Below are positions 19,136 to 28,514 of a stretch of 64,000 nucleotides of DNA, in pieces. Positions within the stretch are counted from its first letter, which is position 1, and each line of letters begins with the position of its first letter. The stretch is from NCBI GenBank assembly GCA_977017575.1, contig CDRNVI010000030.1, positions 1,116,001 through 1,180,000 of the forward strand, read 5' to 3'. The notes beneath the pieces are model-generated. The model was given only the letters and a program-made list of their open reading frames with translations. It did not search any database and had not been told where the DNA came from. A program made the translations under genes and the position numbers. Origin of the DNA: Paramoeba atlantica. Lineage: Eukaryota > Discosea.

Positions 19136-20379
19136 CGGTACATGTGAATGACACCAACACAGCACAAACTCTGCAATTTATTCCTCTCTGCATAGGCGAA
19201 GAAAAAATAGTTTGATATACTTGAGGGGTTGCGGGTGGTGTCCCGCGAAACAGCGCTGAAACCACGCCGAACCCGCGCGAAACCGTTTCAACCCTCTAAT
19301 AATATCAAAAAAAAATCTTTCTTGGGGATTATCATTATCGGTGGAATCTCCCTTTTTTCCCCCATTTTTTTCAGAAAAAAATACTTCGAAGTTTTTTCGA
19401 GTTGAGCGATTTTACAATCCTTCTAGATTCGTATTGACAAAAGAGAAGACGGACAAAAACAACCTAAATTGCTCAAAAATATTTTTTTTTCGAAAAATAA
19501 CACCTTTTTCTTTACTATCTTGTGGTTTACAAGTGAACCCAACTCCAAATTTCCACGCCACCCATCCGTCTTCACATCCGAGACATTTTCACATCCGAGA
19601 CAATCCATTTCAGCTTAAAAAGATATTGAAAATAAGCTAAATCAATGAAAAATGTAAAATTCATAATATTTTTTTTTCAAAAATGTTTTTTTTGCGCAAT
19701 TTAGGTTGTTTTCCTCCGAGAAGACACTAACTTATTTAAATCAAGCCATTCGGGGACATTTATAGAAAATAAGAGTTCTACGGCTCAAATTGTGGCACAC
19801 CAGGTTGACAAAAGGTGTGATACACTAATAGAGTTCTGTAGGGTATCGATGCTGTATGGACAACACATGAACGAGAGAAATGAGAAATTGAAATTACGAA
19901 TGGCCTTCATTTCAGCCTCAGAAGATGAGCTGATGAAATATAAGTAAAAAATTTTAGTATTTGGAGTGCCCTTCAAAACTTTTAAAATTTTGGGGGAAAA
20001 AAGGGATATTTGACCTCATTATCTTTATTTAATAGTAGTATTTGCGTATTCACGTATAGTTTTCACGGGGGTTTCAGCATTTTTCCCACCTCTATCGAGA
20101 AAAGGCCTTCGAGTCTCCCTGAAACCGCGCGAAACTGGGCGAAACCGCGCTGAAGCCGCACCAGCAGCCCCTCACTCGTATGCTGATCTCGTTTTGTTGC
20201 AATATTTACATACGAGTAGCATAAAATTTCAATTTTCACAATATTTCTACTAATTTTCACAAAATTGACTAGCCCTTTTCCATGAAATCTTCTATCCAAA
20301 TTTTTAAAAATCCTAACCATGAGAAACGATTCAAAGAAACACACTTAGTTAGTACGGTCTTTCATACATTCTCGCAACA
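19136..20379. other. Repeat-rich spacer
   Basis: Long AT-rich spacer before the second LRR gene. It has two GC-rich patches about 900 bases apart (around 19225-19290 and 20110-20175), each with repeated GAAACCGCGC-like decamers and edged by TGAGGGG in opposite orientations, which suggests the ends of a decayed element. Between them lies the inverted repeat listed separately and a short tandem repeat CACATCCGAGACA (about 19573-19600). No gene is seen. Confidence 0.45.
19455..19712. repeat. Inverted repeat with about 38-base arms
   Basis: The arm at 19455-19495 contains AAAACAACCTAAATTGC and is mirrored at 19675-19712 by GCAATTTAGGTTGTTTT, followed in both arms by A/T runs and TTTC or GAAA. 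The 180-base centre holds a short tandem repeat. It could be a small element or a foldback sequence. Confidence 0.6.
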
Positions 20380-21210
20380 TTACGGTACAAGTGTAATGTT
20401 GGTATTTCTAATGTTGAAATTAAAGTGTGGTTGTTTTTTCTTTCTGATGGGAAGTAGATGCTTTTCTACCTCGCCATGTAGATTTACGTTGTTTGACAAG
20501 TCCAGCTGGTTCAATGTACTTGGAATGCTTCTTACTTCTATGTCAACGTTTCCGGAAAAATTATTTTTGTACAGTCGAAGATAGGATAGGTTTGGGAGAT
20601 TGTTTAGATAGAGTTTTCCTGATAACTGATTACGGTCGAGACAGAGATATTTCAACTCTAACGGCAGTTTAGTTAAGCAAACTTCACCTGTAAATCGGTT
20701 AGCAGAGAGATCCAAATTGCGCAAATTCGGAGGGAGTGATGTCAAGTCCAATGATCCACTGAGCTCATTGTTCCGAAGAACTAAACATCTTAACTCGCAA
20801 GGCAAAATGTTCAGCGGAACTTCGCCAGAAAGATTGGTAACGAAAACATTAAATGTGTGCAACGTCTTTGGGATATAACCAAAACTCAATGAACCTGTGA
20901 GTTGTTCGTCGGACTGACTTATCCCGGACCAATTTATACACTTAATCTCATCCGCTTCGTTGCAGTCCACGCCGTCCCATTTACAAGCAGGGGTTGATGT
21001 TTTCCACGTGGAATGCAGGTTTCCAACATTACGCACAAGTTGTGCGAGTTCGTATTCTGGTGGGAAATTCGCCATGCTCACTCTTCCTGCACGTACTTCG
21101 TGTGTTGACTTTGGTATTTCTTGACGTAAAGCAGAATTCGTTGAAGGATTAATTTGGTGACGATTCGTGGAGGGCTCCAATGTGTCACGCAAAATTGCAG
21201 TAAGTAGCAT
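20380..21210 (-). CDS. Leucine-rich-repeat protein, copy 2 of the dispersed family
   Basis: A 276-residue protein, the longest family member here. The cap at about 40-85 reads AGRVSMANFPPEYELAQLVRN, then a Trp and ACKWDGVDCNEAD, the classic Cys-x-Trp-x-Gly-Val-x-Cys turn. Six or so 23-residue repeats follow, for example SGSLDLTSLPPNLRNLDLSA and TGEVCLTKLPLELKYLCLD. They are regular and unbroken, which argues for a working gene. The N-terminus (MLLTAILRDTLEP) is a weak secretion signal at best. The end is basic (IRKKKQPH) with no membrane anchor. It lacks close similarity to the 28.5/31.9 kb pair outside the shared cap and repeat plan. Partner and location unknown. Confidence 0.75.
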   Translation of the reverse strand: MLLTAILRDTLEPSTNRHQINPSTNSALRQEIPKSTHEVRAGRVSMANFPPEYELAQLVRNVGNLHSTWKTSTPACKWDGVDCNEADEIKCINWSGISQSDEQLTGSLSFGYIPKTLHTFNVFVTNLSGEVPLNILPCELRCLVLRNNELSGSLDLTSLPPNLRNLDLSANRFTGEVCLTKLPLELKYLCLDRNQLSGKLYLNNLPNLSYLRLYKNNFSGNVDIEVRSIPSTLNQLDLSNNVNLHGEVEKHLLPIRKKKQPHFNFNIRNTNITLVP

Positions 21211-22247
21211 GCAAGAGAACGGAATGATGCAAACTAAACGAATGATTTACTCTTGACTACACATTTTCAGAAATGTATTAAAGTAAATGTTAAAGTCCTT
21301 AGTACAGTAGTGGGGAACGATATGTGCCCCCTAGAGGTCTTGTGGTGTGTTTTTTTGTTTTTTTTTAATACCACCGTTTTCCGATCCAGTAGCTCCGAAT
21401 CCGCTGTACTAACGTCAAGAGCGCGGGTGTGCGCGCGTGTACATGTATAATGGGAAGCTGCAGGAAAAGATTTTTTCTGGATTAGAATTAGGGAAGGTAA
21501 GGCATCGTGCCTATAAGAAACAATTTTCTACGCTACGACGCTTTTTTTTATGGACAACACCCGTATTATGTAATGTAAACCTACGAAGGTTTACGCGTTT
21601 GTCTAACATTACACGTTCGTTAGTCGGTTATGCGTAACAAACCAAACGTCAGCGTGTGTCGTTATTACACGGTTCTGAATTAGCCATAAGTACCTCCCAC
21701 ACTTCAGTTAAAGAGGATGCTCTCCAGAAGACGAGAAAAGGTAACTATGGAGGGGATTTGCTATCTTGCGGAAGGTTTCGACGGTAATAGAGACTAATGT
21801 TTTTTAAGAAACATGTAAGAAAAAATATGCGAACGATGCGATCTCGGCTTTGAGTCTTTGGGAAAATTGTGACTTCGAAAAAACGCCGCAGGCAATAATG
21901 ATGCTATAGTCCATTCGCAACATCTTCGATGAAACGTTTATGGGTACGTGGCCTATAGGACAGAAAAGAATTTTCTTTGCAAACATTTTCAAGAGGTCTG
22001 CTCTAAGGCGAAAGCTTAATTCGCTAGAGGAGTACTTCTCGACTTACTGTGACCCCTCTTTAATTGGGATCGATTTTTGGATTCTGTCCGTATTAAAGGA
22101 TCAGGGGGGGAATTCAACGTCCCTGACATATCGTCTTCGCAAAATGTCAAAAACTGAGAAACGCAAAACGTCAAAAACTGAGGGGATGCACTTGATGATT
22201 GTAAGTCAGGGGGTGTAAGGGTATTGCAGGTTTTTTGTTATTGTAGT
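21211..22247. other. Spacer with minor repeats
   Basis: A spacer of about 1 kb. It contains a hairpin near 21568-21612 (GTAATGT with ACATTAC and a GTAAACC/GGTTTAC core) and an imperfect tandem repeat of GTCAAAAACTGAG near 22145-22182. A weak plus-strand frame at 21940-22218 (92 codons) has no recognisable similarity and is not called as a gene. Confidence 0.4.
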
Positions 22248-23405
22248 CTAACACTCACTCACGGAAATGTCGGTTCGACTTCCAATTTTACATGCCTGTT
22301 GCCTTAACGGGGTGATAAGCTGCTGTATTTTTTTCATTTCTTCATAGGCTCCCTCTGCACTATAGATAGCTACACAGCTCGCAACACTTTTCGCAGGCAT
22401 GGACAACACAGCACGTAGTCTAGAAGTGCTTAGGGCATAAACGTAATCGATGGCCTGAGCCGCACAGGTCTCTGCTACCTTTCGACACAATTTATCAAGC
22501 ACGCTCTCCCCACGCACAGGTTCCAGATCTGGTGCAAGGATACATAACTTGACACGATTTCGGTCCAGCCCCTTCAATGCTTGTTTGAGGCCCACTACAT
22601 AACGCTGCCGTGCTTTTGTTCGTAGTGGTTGGTGTGTTTTTAATTTCTGTTGATAACTTTGCAACTTCTTAAGAAGTTGAGTCACTGCCTCGTCGAGTTC
22701 CTGGCTAATTGCATTGTCTACGTAATTCCTGATGCGTGGAACCTCGGGTGATCCTATTGGGTTCGTTAGTCGTTTATCCATTTCCGTTGCGTTTTTGTGA
22801 AGATAATATGCAAGTTCGGATGGAGGGAATAAACTCCAAGAGGCCTCCGGGTGGCGTAGAAGATGCTGTGAAGCTTCGGGGTTTCGACTTCCTCCTGCAG
22901 ATGCCTTCCTACAAAAAAGACCAGCTACGTTAAAAAGTGTATTTAGATGAGGTCGTATATTCCACACGTTCCAGTCATGTAGAGCGGCAGATCCATTGTC
23001 CTTGTACAAAGCCGTAAAAAGACTTGACAAATGTCGAAAACTCGAAGAGGGGTCTGATTCGTCGTAAATTTCTTGCCGAGAACTCCGGACCTGCTGTTTT
23101 AGTGATGTGGGTTTCGGAGGGCGAATCGTTTTCTGCCTACCAGATTGCACATTTTCCCCGGTCGGGTTGCTTCCCGTATGTGTTTTATTCACCGATGATG
23201 ACGCACTAAAAAATTTTGCTGCAGCCTCATTTTTAGCAGAACTACGAGTGTCGCTTTGTCTGCAATGTGACATATCCAGACGGAGAAAATCTTGACCCTT
23301 CTTCTTGGTTCCCTCGCTAAATGTTGAAGATGACCCACTTAATTGATAAACTCTGCCATGACGCTTCGAAGATGAAATAGAGTGCTCAGCAGCCGAAGGA
23401 CGCAT
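22248..23405 (-). CDS. SBP2: SECIS-binding protein 2 (SBP2)-like
   Basis: A 385-residue protein with a disordered Ser/Lys-rich first third and a C-terminal L7Ae/L30e RNA-binding domain at about 265-370. The start of that domain, RYVVGLKQALKGLDRNRVKL, and the following CILAPDLEP, IDYVYALSTSRLRAVL and VASCVAIYSAEGAYEEM align step by step with human SECISBP2 (R-L-V-L-G-L-R-E-V-L ... PFVFALNRKALGRSL ... VGIFSYDGA). A helical segment just before (residues 225-260) corresponds to the SECIS-interaction region. SBP2 recruits the selenocysteine elongation factor to SECIS hairpins, so this organism probably makes selenoproteins. None was recognised in this window. A kink-turn-binding ribosomal or snoRNP protein is less likely because of the length and the pre-domain. 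Confidence 0.78.
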   Translation of the reverse strand: MRPSAAEHSISSSKRHGRVYQLSGSSSTFSEGTKKKGQDFLRLDMSHCRQSDTRSSAKNEAAAKFFSASSSVNKTHTGSNPTGENVQSGRQKTIRPPKPTSLKQQVRSSRQEIYDESDPSSSFRHLSSLFTALYKDNGSAALHDWNVWNIRPHLNTLFNVAGLFCRKASAGGSRNPEASQHLLRHPEASWSLFPPSELAYYLHKNATEMDKRLTNPIGSPEVPRIRNYVDNAISQELDEAVTQLLKKLQSYQQKLKTHQPLRTKARQRYVVGLKQALKGLDRNRVKLCILAPDLEPVRGESVLDKLCRKVAETCAAQAIDYVYALSTSRLRAVLSMPAKSVASCVAIYSAEGAYEEMKKIQQLITPLRQQACKIGSRTDISVSEC

Positions 23406-23574
23406 TACTTCAAAAAGAAACTAAAAAGACACTCCCAATACGTCGGATTCGTGCTATTCCTTTCATAAATTCGAGTGTTATAAGGAAATGTTTTTAATTT
23501 TGACAATGAGCTCTTCTTAAATTCTAGGAGATCTCCCCACTTTAAAAAAATGTCCTAGCAGCATGAAACGAATC

Positions 23575-23710
23575 TATCAAGAAAACCCTAATTTCTCCAA
23601 AACAAAAAATCGCATCATCTGCCCTCTTCGTTGCTGCAACATATCAAGAAAACCCTAATTTCTCCAAAATATCTTGATTTCGCATCATCTGCTCTCTTCG
23701 TTGTTGCTGC
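23575..23710. repeat. Tandem duplication over the 3' end of the zinc-ribbon gene
   Basis: Two copies of about 63-69 bases (23575-23637 and 23642-23710) share ATCAAGAAAACCCTAATT, TTCTCCAAAA, CGCATCATCTG and CTCTTCGTTG. The right copy encodes the last codons and stop of the gene at 23644-24303; the left copy lies beyond the stop. Differences are few, so the duplication is fairly recent. Confidence 0.85.
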
Positions 23711-24303
23711 AAAGCGGATCCCATTCCCTGATTATAGAATTCCTCCTGTCCTTCGGCGTCGGACTCGGAGTCAGACGTCAATCTCTTTTTTTTTCTTGCA
23801 ACTCTACTGGAAATGTGTGTACTGGTCTGTGAAGAGCTTGATTCGCTTATCGATTCGTCCACCGAGCTTTCTGTTTGTGGACATTCCTGTATCCTGTCAT
23901 CTGCCTTTCTTTTCCCCCCTTTTCGCCTCTTTGAGTGATCTGATTCTTCTTCCGCCAATGCAGAGGTGCCTGTACCCTCCCCGGAGGAGGCTTCCTCGCT
24001 TGCTTGGGAGGCCTCTATGGAGCGTTGATCCGGAAGATCTCTCTCCGCACGGTTTGAATCGATCCGACTTCGCCTGTTCCTGGGCCTTCGTGCATTGCCC
24101 CGTCTCACCCGTTCCCTCATCTCGTCGGTGAAGACATCCATGAAATGCCCAATTGCGGTAATGGACCAGGACTGGGGTGTGATGCTGGGGTAGTGGTTGC
24201 AGTAGGGACACTCAACGGATCCATTGGATTGGTACACACAGGCGGAGCACAGGTAATACTCCTTGTCCGATTGATACGCCCCAGAGGTAAGATGGCTGAG
24301 CAT
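23644..24303 (-). CDS. Acidic nuclear-type protein with N-terminal zinc ribbon
   Basis: A 219-residue protein. Residues 19-35 hold a Cys4 ribbon, LCSACVYQSNGSVECPYC, followed by a short helical segment (WSITAIGHFMDVFTDEMRE). The rest is low-complexity: Arg-rich (RRPRNRRSR), then Ser/Glu-rich with RRKGGKRK and RVARKKKR, which look like nuclear localisation signals. The C-terminal QQQRREQMMRNQDILEKL is a predicted helix. No family is recognised. The duplicated 3' end means the last 20 residues are also encoded once more, untranslated, downstream. Confidence 0.55.
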   Translation of the reverse strand: MLSHLTSGAYQSDKEYYLCSACVYQSNGSVECPYCNHYPSITPQSWSITAIGHFMDVFTDEMRERVRRGNARRPRNRRSRIDSNRAERDLPDQRSIEASQASEEASSGEGTGTSALAEEESDHSKRRKGGKRKADDRIQECPQTESSVDESISESSSSQTSTHISSRVARKKKRLTSDSESDAEGQEEFYNQGMGSALQQQRREQMMRNQDILEKLGFS

Positions 24304-24477
24304 AGATGCTGGTGTATTAAGAGGTTAAAAATGAAAATAAATTTCTGTAAAATGGTTTTTTCTTGCCTCTTTAAACAACTTCTAAAAGCCTATAAAAATT
24401 GAACATGAATAAGTAAAGTTTAGGGTATTTAGTGGAGATAGGTATTTTTTAACAGCCTGAATTCCGAATCCATCCAC

Positions 24478-26049
24478 CTACCGTTTAAAATTCCTCATAT
24501 TCTGTTTCTTCCCCCTCCCTTTCAGCTTGCTCACCCGCGCGGGTTTATACCCCGGAACGCGTGCCTCAGGCGCCACCGTCCGTCGTTTATTCTGATTAAA
24601 CCGTCTTTGGTTTTCTATTTTTCGTTGTATTTTCTTTTTCATACGGAATTTGGTGTGCAAACTTGTCTTTGTCGTCACCAGCCGCTCTGCATCTTCTTTT
24701 CGCTTCTCCGATTCTCTCTTTCGTTTACGCACCGGTGGGGCGGGAGGTGCCCTCGGTTTTTGTACCCTCGACACGCGATCCTGGACGACACAAAAATGGG
24801 AAGGGTAGGCTTGGAGAAACGACTTAAGACTCGTGGTGAGGAGCCCGTCATAGCGCAGATTAAACTGACCCCAGGGCATGTCGAGACGATCGCCCAGTGT
24901 GCCCAGAGGCAAGGAGCGGCCAGGGCTTGCCGGGAGATGCCCGAGGAGCTCATCGAGCGCCATCGAGCGGTACGCCTCCTTTCGTTCATGCGCCTCCGCG
25001 CGTCGCGGCATGGAGAGCGTTGTGATGCCATCCGCTGTGGCTTTATGGTATTGTTTTTTAAGATGAAGTAATTTGGCTGTTGGGTTGTTGGCTTTACTTG
25101 TCGTTGTTGCTGGTTTTTGTGCAGTCGAGGTGACGGTAAAATATCCGGATCGATGAAGGAGTTGGGGGAAACTTCCCCATAAGGCATCGAGGTGAAAGGG
25201 AGACCACCCGGAGCGGTGTTCTACTACGAAGAGGGGGAGTGGGGAAGATAACGCGTGGGCGATGGTGTGACAAAAGATTTGAAGAAATTCGCCACATTGG
25301 GATCCGTAACGGGCTTCGAAGGGACTGGGAATTGTCCAACTGTGGGGGAGTGTGATGATGTGGGGTACACCAAAAAGTTCTGACAGATCATCGGTGGTGG
25401 TTTCTTCAAGATGTCGACGTAAATAGGAAAGAATAGCAATGTGAAGAAGGTCGTGTTCCGAGTGAGTTTTAAAGCTGCTTTTGTTTAAGATGGCTCGGCA
25501 GTGCAGGAGGCAACGAGACAAATGTTTCTGGGAGATAAAGGCTGCATGAAGCGCCCATAGCAAAAGAATTCCTGTTACCTCTTCGAACTTCACACACATT
25601 CCTTCCCATGGTTTCGAAAGAGAATTCCGCGCTGCGGATTCATAATCAAAGTCTTCTAGCCTGGAGCCTAGCTCGTTTGATGATGTGGTGGGCGTATATG
25701 TTAAGCATCTTTTGCTGTTATAGTCGCCAGATATGGTTCGAAAATATTTACCTTCATTAGAAAATGCATTTTTCAGTCCTGCGTCTTTCATTTTTCCCTC
25801 CACATCCTCCTCAGCATCGTGATTTTTTAAACCAATAGGTGAGGTTCTAAGCTCCACATTCTGGGAATCTGTCGGTTTAATGACCTTGCTTACTTTGCGT
25901 GGAGCTCTATGATGCTGTTTCCTGTGCTCCGGCCAGAGAGAACGAAAACACTCTTGAGAACAGAAGAACCCCTTTTTGGGGTCTGGAAGACAATCTGGGC
26001 ATTGGAATTTCGGAGGTTTGCTGCAATTTTCGCAAGACACGGAATTCAT
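24478..26049 (-). CDS. C6H2/MYND-like zinc-finger protein
   Basis: A 523-residue protein opening with a zinc finger: CENCSKPPKFQCPDC, then GFFCSQECFRSLWPEHRKQH, the C6H2 pattern known from the front of methionine aminopeptidase 1. No aminopeptidase domain follows, so it is not that enzyme. Residues about 140-290 form a helical globular domain (GILLLWALHAAFISQKHLSRC, LLHIAILSYLRRHLEE) and about 380-430 look like a winged helix (LGTLGDRLDMPWGQFNLR ... SFLQAYPSHFCVVQDRV), which resembles LOTUS-type folds. The last 90 residues are very basic (RKRKRESEKRKE ... KLKGRGKKQNMRNFKR), as in nucleolar proteins. Function unknown. The plus strand changes from C-rich to G-rich near 24830. Confidence 0.6.
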   Translation of the reverse strand: MNSVSCENCSKPPKFQCPDCLPDPKKGFFCSQECFRSLWPEHRKQHHRAPRKVSKVIKPTDSQNVELRTSPIGLKNHDAEEDVEGKMKDAGLKNAFSNEGKYFRTISGDYNSKRCLTYTPTTSSNELGSRLEDFDYESAARNSLSKPWEGMCVKFEEVTGILLLWALHAAFISQKHLSRCLLHCRAILNKSSFKTHSEHDLLHIAILSYLRRHLEETTTDDLSELFGVPHIITLPHSWTIPSPFEARYGSQCGEFLQIFCHTIAHALSSPLPLFVVEHRSGWSPFHLDALWGSFPQLLHRSGYFTVTSTAQKPATTTSKANNPTAKLLHLKKQYHKATADGITTLSMPRRAEAHERKEAYRSMALDELLGHLPASPGRSLPLGTLGDRLDMPWGQFNLRYDGLLTTSLKSFLQAYPSHFCVVQDRVSRVQKPRAPPAPPVRKRKRESEKRKEDAERLVTTKTSLHTKFRMKKKIQRKIENQRRFNQNKRRTVAPEARVPGYKPARVSKLKGRGKKQNMRNFKR

Positions 26050-26444
26050 GCTAAGGCTGGCTGCGAAATGTAATTATTTTTACGAATTGCTATAGTTTCA
26101 TACATATCGCATTTTTAACAAATGTCGAAATAACAAGAATTTATACAATGTAGCACACTTATTCGGAAGAACCTTATGATAACCTAATGATAACGTGTTG
26201 AGACTGAAAAACCTCAGGCAATCATGTCCAATTTTATGAACGCAGCAACTCTTCCCAGTCCTTTTGTTGAGCTGCAATAGTTGAGCTATGTCTCTTTGTA
26301 TCTATCTGAAAAACGTACAAATATTACTGTCCTGCATTCACAAAATCTATCAAATCAAATACTTCACAATATCTACATGTTCTTCACCTCCCGAGCTGCA
26401 TCTCTACTAAATCACATTCAACCGTAGTTATTTCTATCCTTTGC
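26050..26444. other. Spacer, no feature recognised
   Basis: AT-rich spacer between the histone gene and the zinc-finger gene. Nothing is recognised. Confidence 0.4.
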
Positions 26445-26774
26445 CTAATATCCATACACCCGTTGTCCATTACGTGCGAGAGCGTAAATCACGTCCTGTA
26501 CGGACACAGTCCGCGCCTTTCGGTGCTCGCAGCATGCCTCAATAGTCCGAAGGTACCCCTTCAAGCGATCTGCACACAACCGACGCACCTCATCGTAGAT
26601 CAGAGAGGACACGCGCTTCACCCCCGCACGTCGCGCCAATCGGCGGATGCAAGGATTCGTCAGACGAGACACATCGCTCGTTCTTGTGCTGTTTTGTCGC
26701 TTCGAGTGACCTTTTTCGCTGGTGGGCTTCTTGCGCAGGCCCTCGGAGTGTCCAGATTGATTCACTGTTACCAT
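26445..26774 (-). CDS. Histone H4 (divergent)
   Basis: A 110-residue histone-fold protein. NPCIRRLARRAGVKRVSSLI (residues about 41-60) and TVSVQDVIYALARNGQRVYGY at the end match the first and last helices of H4, including the loop sequence Arg-Arg-x-Gly-Val-Lys-Arg-(I/V)-Ser. The middle helix (RRLCADRLKGYLRTIEACC) is divergent, as in trypanosomatid H4. The N-terminal tail is unusual: it lacks the Lys-Arg-His-Arg-Lys patch that carries K16 and K20 in most H4 proteins, and it is Ser/Thr-rich. It could be the canonical H4 of a fast-evolving lineage or a variant such as the trypanosome H4 variant that marks transcription ends. A single copy is visible here, without other histone genes. Confidence 0.85.
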   Translation of the reverse strand: MVTVNQSGHSEGLRKKPTSEKGHSKRQNSTRTSDVSRLTNPCIRRLARRAGVKRVSSLIYDEVRRLCADRLKGYLRTIEACCEHRKARTVSVQDVIYALARNGQRVYGY

Positions 26775-26876
26775 ATCTTAGAAAGCGTTGAATAAATAGA
26801 AAAAGATGATTCAATCAAAACGAAATCACTTCACAAAATCTTGTTCTTCTAGAAAAATATGTTTTCAGAAATTTAC

Positions 26877-26955
26877 ATGAAATCTCGGTAGAGCTATCAG
26901 CTGCAAAGTCATCGCCTATTTTTAAGACCGACAGAGAGCTAGCGATCTACCTTAC
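26877..26955 (-). ncRNA. Candidate single-hairpin H/ACA-like (AGA-box) snoRNA, copy 1
   Basis: On the minus strand the 76-base unit folds with GGTAGA pairing TCTACC, GCTA pairing TAGC and a further stem towards GTC/GAC, leaving internal loops. One base after the basal stem comes AGA, then TTT. Kinetoplastid H/ACA-like guide RNAs are single hairpins of this size ending in an AGA box. A copy differing by one three-base indel lies 300 bases away. Strand and guide target are unproven. Confidence 0.33.
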
Positions 26956-27250
26956 TGCACGCATTGCTATTCCGAGAAAAACGATCGCCCTCGTTCTCGG
27001 AACCAAAGAGCAGTGCTGCGGGTCAAAAAATGTGTGCGGAAAGGGATATTTGAAAGTGAATCATAAATTATTATTTTTTCAGAAAAATATTTTCTGCATA
27101 CGAATACGCAAACTTTAACTTAGCATTCTCATGATAACTCAGTTGCACTTAACAATTCTTTAACAATATTAAGCACAACACAAACTCATTTCTCAGAAAA
27201 GGGATTACCTGTCAAATAATAATGCAATAATAATAATGCAGCACCAGTGC

Positions 27251-27326
27251 ATAAAATCTCGGTAGAGCTATCAGCTGCAAAGTCATCGCCTATTAAGACC
27301 GACAGAGAGCTAGCGATCTACCTTAC
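27251..27326 (-). ncRNA. Candidate single-hairpin H/ACA-like (AGA-box) snoRNA, copy 2
   Basis: Direct repeat of the unit at 26877-26955. It is identical over the alignable length except for the loss of three T on the plus strand in the loop region. The basal stem and AGA box are unchanged. The 300 bases between the copies are AT-rich with nothing recognised. Conservation of the unit inside otherwise ordinary spacer is the main reason to call it. Confidence 0.33.
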
Positions 27327-27413
27327 AGGTGAGCCGTACGTTTTATGTACAAGAATACACGTTGTATTCAGATGAATACATGTTTCCGTAAATTCTTATA
27401 AGGAATTCTTTAA

Positions 27414-28325
27414 CTATGACTGTTTCTTCGTAACCTGTTTTTTTGAGGTAATCAGCTGTACCTCTGGCAGGGGTACAGGCTCACGTTTTTCCCGGTATTT
27501 CGTCTTACGCACCATGGGGGGATATACCCCACGGCTTTTGTGTCCCTCAAGCAGGTGTGTCGCCAGCCGGGCGAGTCTTCGGCTGTAGTCCACCCGACGC
27601 GTAGGCACCGCGCTGTATCGTGGGGGTAAGCCCAGCATCTCACGTCTACGGCGAACCATGGCTTGTAAATCAAGCATTCGTTGCCGGGCGTAGGCCTCTC
27701 GTGAGGCTCGATATTTATTATGGTCCTGTCGCAACTGCGGTCTCTCCGCGGAGGGGTCACTGTGCTCGTAGCGTCGAGCCGCTTCTCGTCGAGAGAACTC
27801 CGTAACTCGTTTTTTTACAGGAAGCATAGCGAGATGGGATTTGTGTCGCAGATCCATAGATTTGAGATTGAGGCTCTGTGCGGATAGCAGCCATTTGAGA
27901 CTAGGGGAGGGAAGTTGATGAACCCAAAGGGGGTAAAGTTGTTTCTGTGTTCCGAGCATAAAGGCCTCCCGGCGATCCTCATAACGAATCCCGTGTGAGT
28001 CTTCTAGGCGTCTCAAAATCAGCTCCCTGTCCTTTGGTACTGTGTTGTTTTTTAATGGATTTGGGCTAGGAGACTGACCTTTTTGAGAAAAATCTTCCTT
28101 ATTATTGGTTGAGGACTCGGAGGTAACGCTAGGTGAAGGTGTTGTCGCACCAACAGCAGATATTGTATTTTTCTTTAGATTGCCGTTACCGTAATGATCT
28201 TGTGATCGATTCCACAATTTAGAAATAGATGGAAATGGAGAGCTGGCATGAGACTTCGAGAACGAGTAGTACAGTCCTCGAGGTGTAAGTGGATGCACAC
28301 CTTCTAAAAGGCAAACTCGTTGCAT
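27414..28325 (-). CDS. Basic protein, probably mitochondrial, unknown function
   Basis: A 303-residue protein. The first 45 residues contain several basic and no consecutive acidic residues (LTPRGLYYSFSKSHAS), compatible with a mitochondrial presequence. A Ser/Thr/Asn-rich linker follows (about 55-95). The remainder is strongly basic and helical, with RREAARRYEHSDPSAERPQL, RQRMLDLQAMVRRRREMLGL and RRLARLATHLLEGHKSRGVY. Such composition is typical of mitoribosomal proteins that thread into rRNA, but no homologous family is recognised, so the role is inference only. Confidence 0.55.
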   Translation of the reverse strand: MQRVCLLEGVHPLTPRGLYYSFSKSHASSPFPSISKLWNRSQDHYGNGNLKKNTISAVGATTPSPSVTSESSTNNKEDFSQKGQSPSPNPLKNNTVPKDRELILRRLEDSHGIRYEDRREAFMLGTQKQLYPLWVHQLPSPSLKWLLSAQSLNLKSMDLRHKSHLAMLPVKKRVTEFSRREAARRYEHSDPSAERPQLRQDHNKYRASREAYARQRMLDLQAMVRRRREMLGLPPRYSAVPTRRVDYSRRLARLATHLLEGHKSRGVYPPMVRKTKYREKREPVPLPEVQLITSKKQVTKKQS

Positions 28326-28514
28326 TCCTTATTGACAATTTAGTATCTCCTTCGATAAGTTATTGTTTTGTTCTTTACATGTAGAAAGTTAATCAAGGTA
28401 AGTAGGAGTTAAAATTCGTATTATGTAAAGCTACAGATCGCTTGTTTGGCTCTGGCGGCATCCCACCTCTTAAATACACTGTAACTTCGAACAGGTTTGA
28501 TATAGTGTTATTTG

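Noticed and set aside
20063-20344. Minus-strand frame between the GC-rich repeat patches and LRR copy 2.
   Set aside because: It crosses the repeated decamer patch and AT-rich spacer and has no similarity to anything; likely chance.
24478-26049. Calling the C6H2 finger gene a methionine aminopeptidase.
   Set aside because: Only the zinc finger is shared; none of the metal-binding residues or the pita-bread fold segments are visible in the remaining 480 residues.
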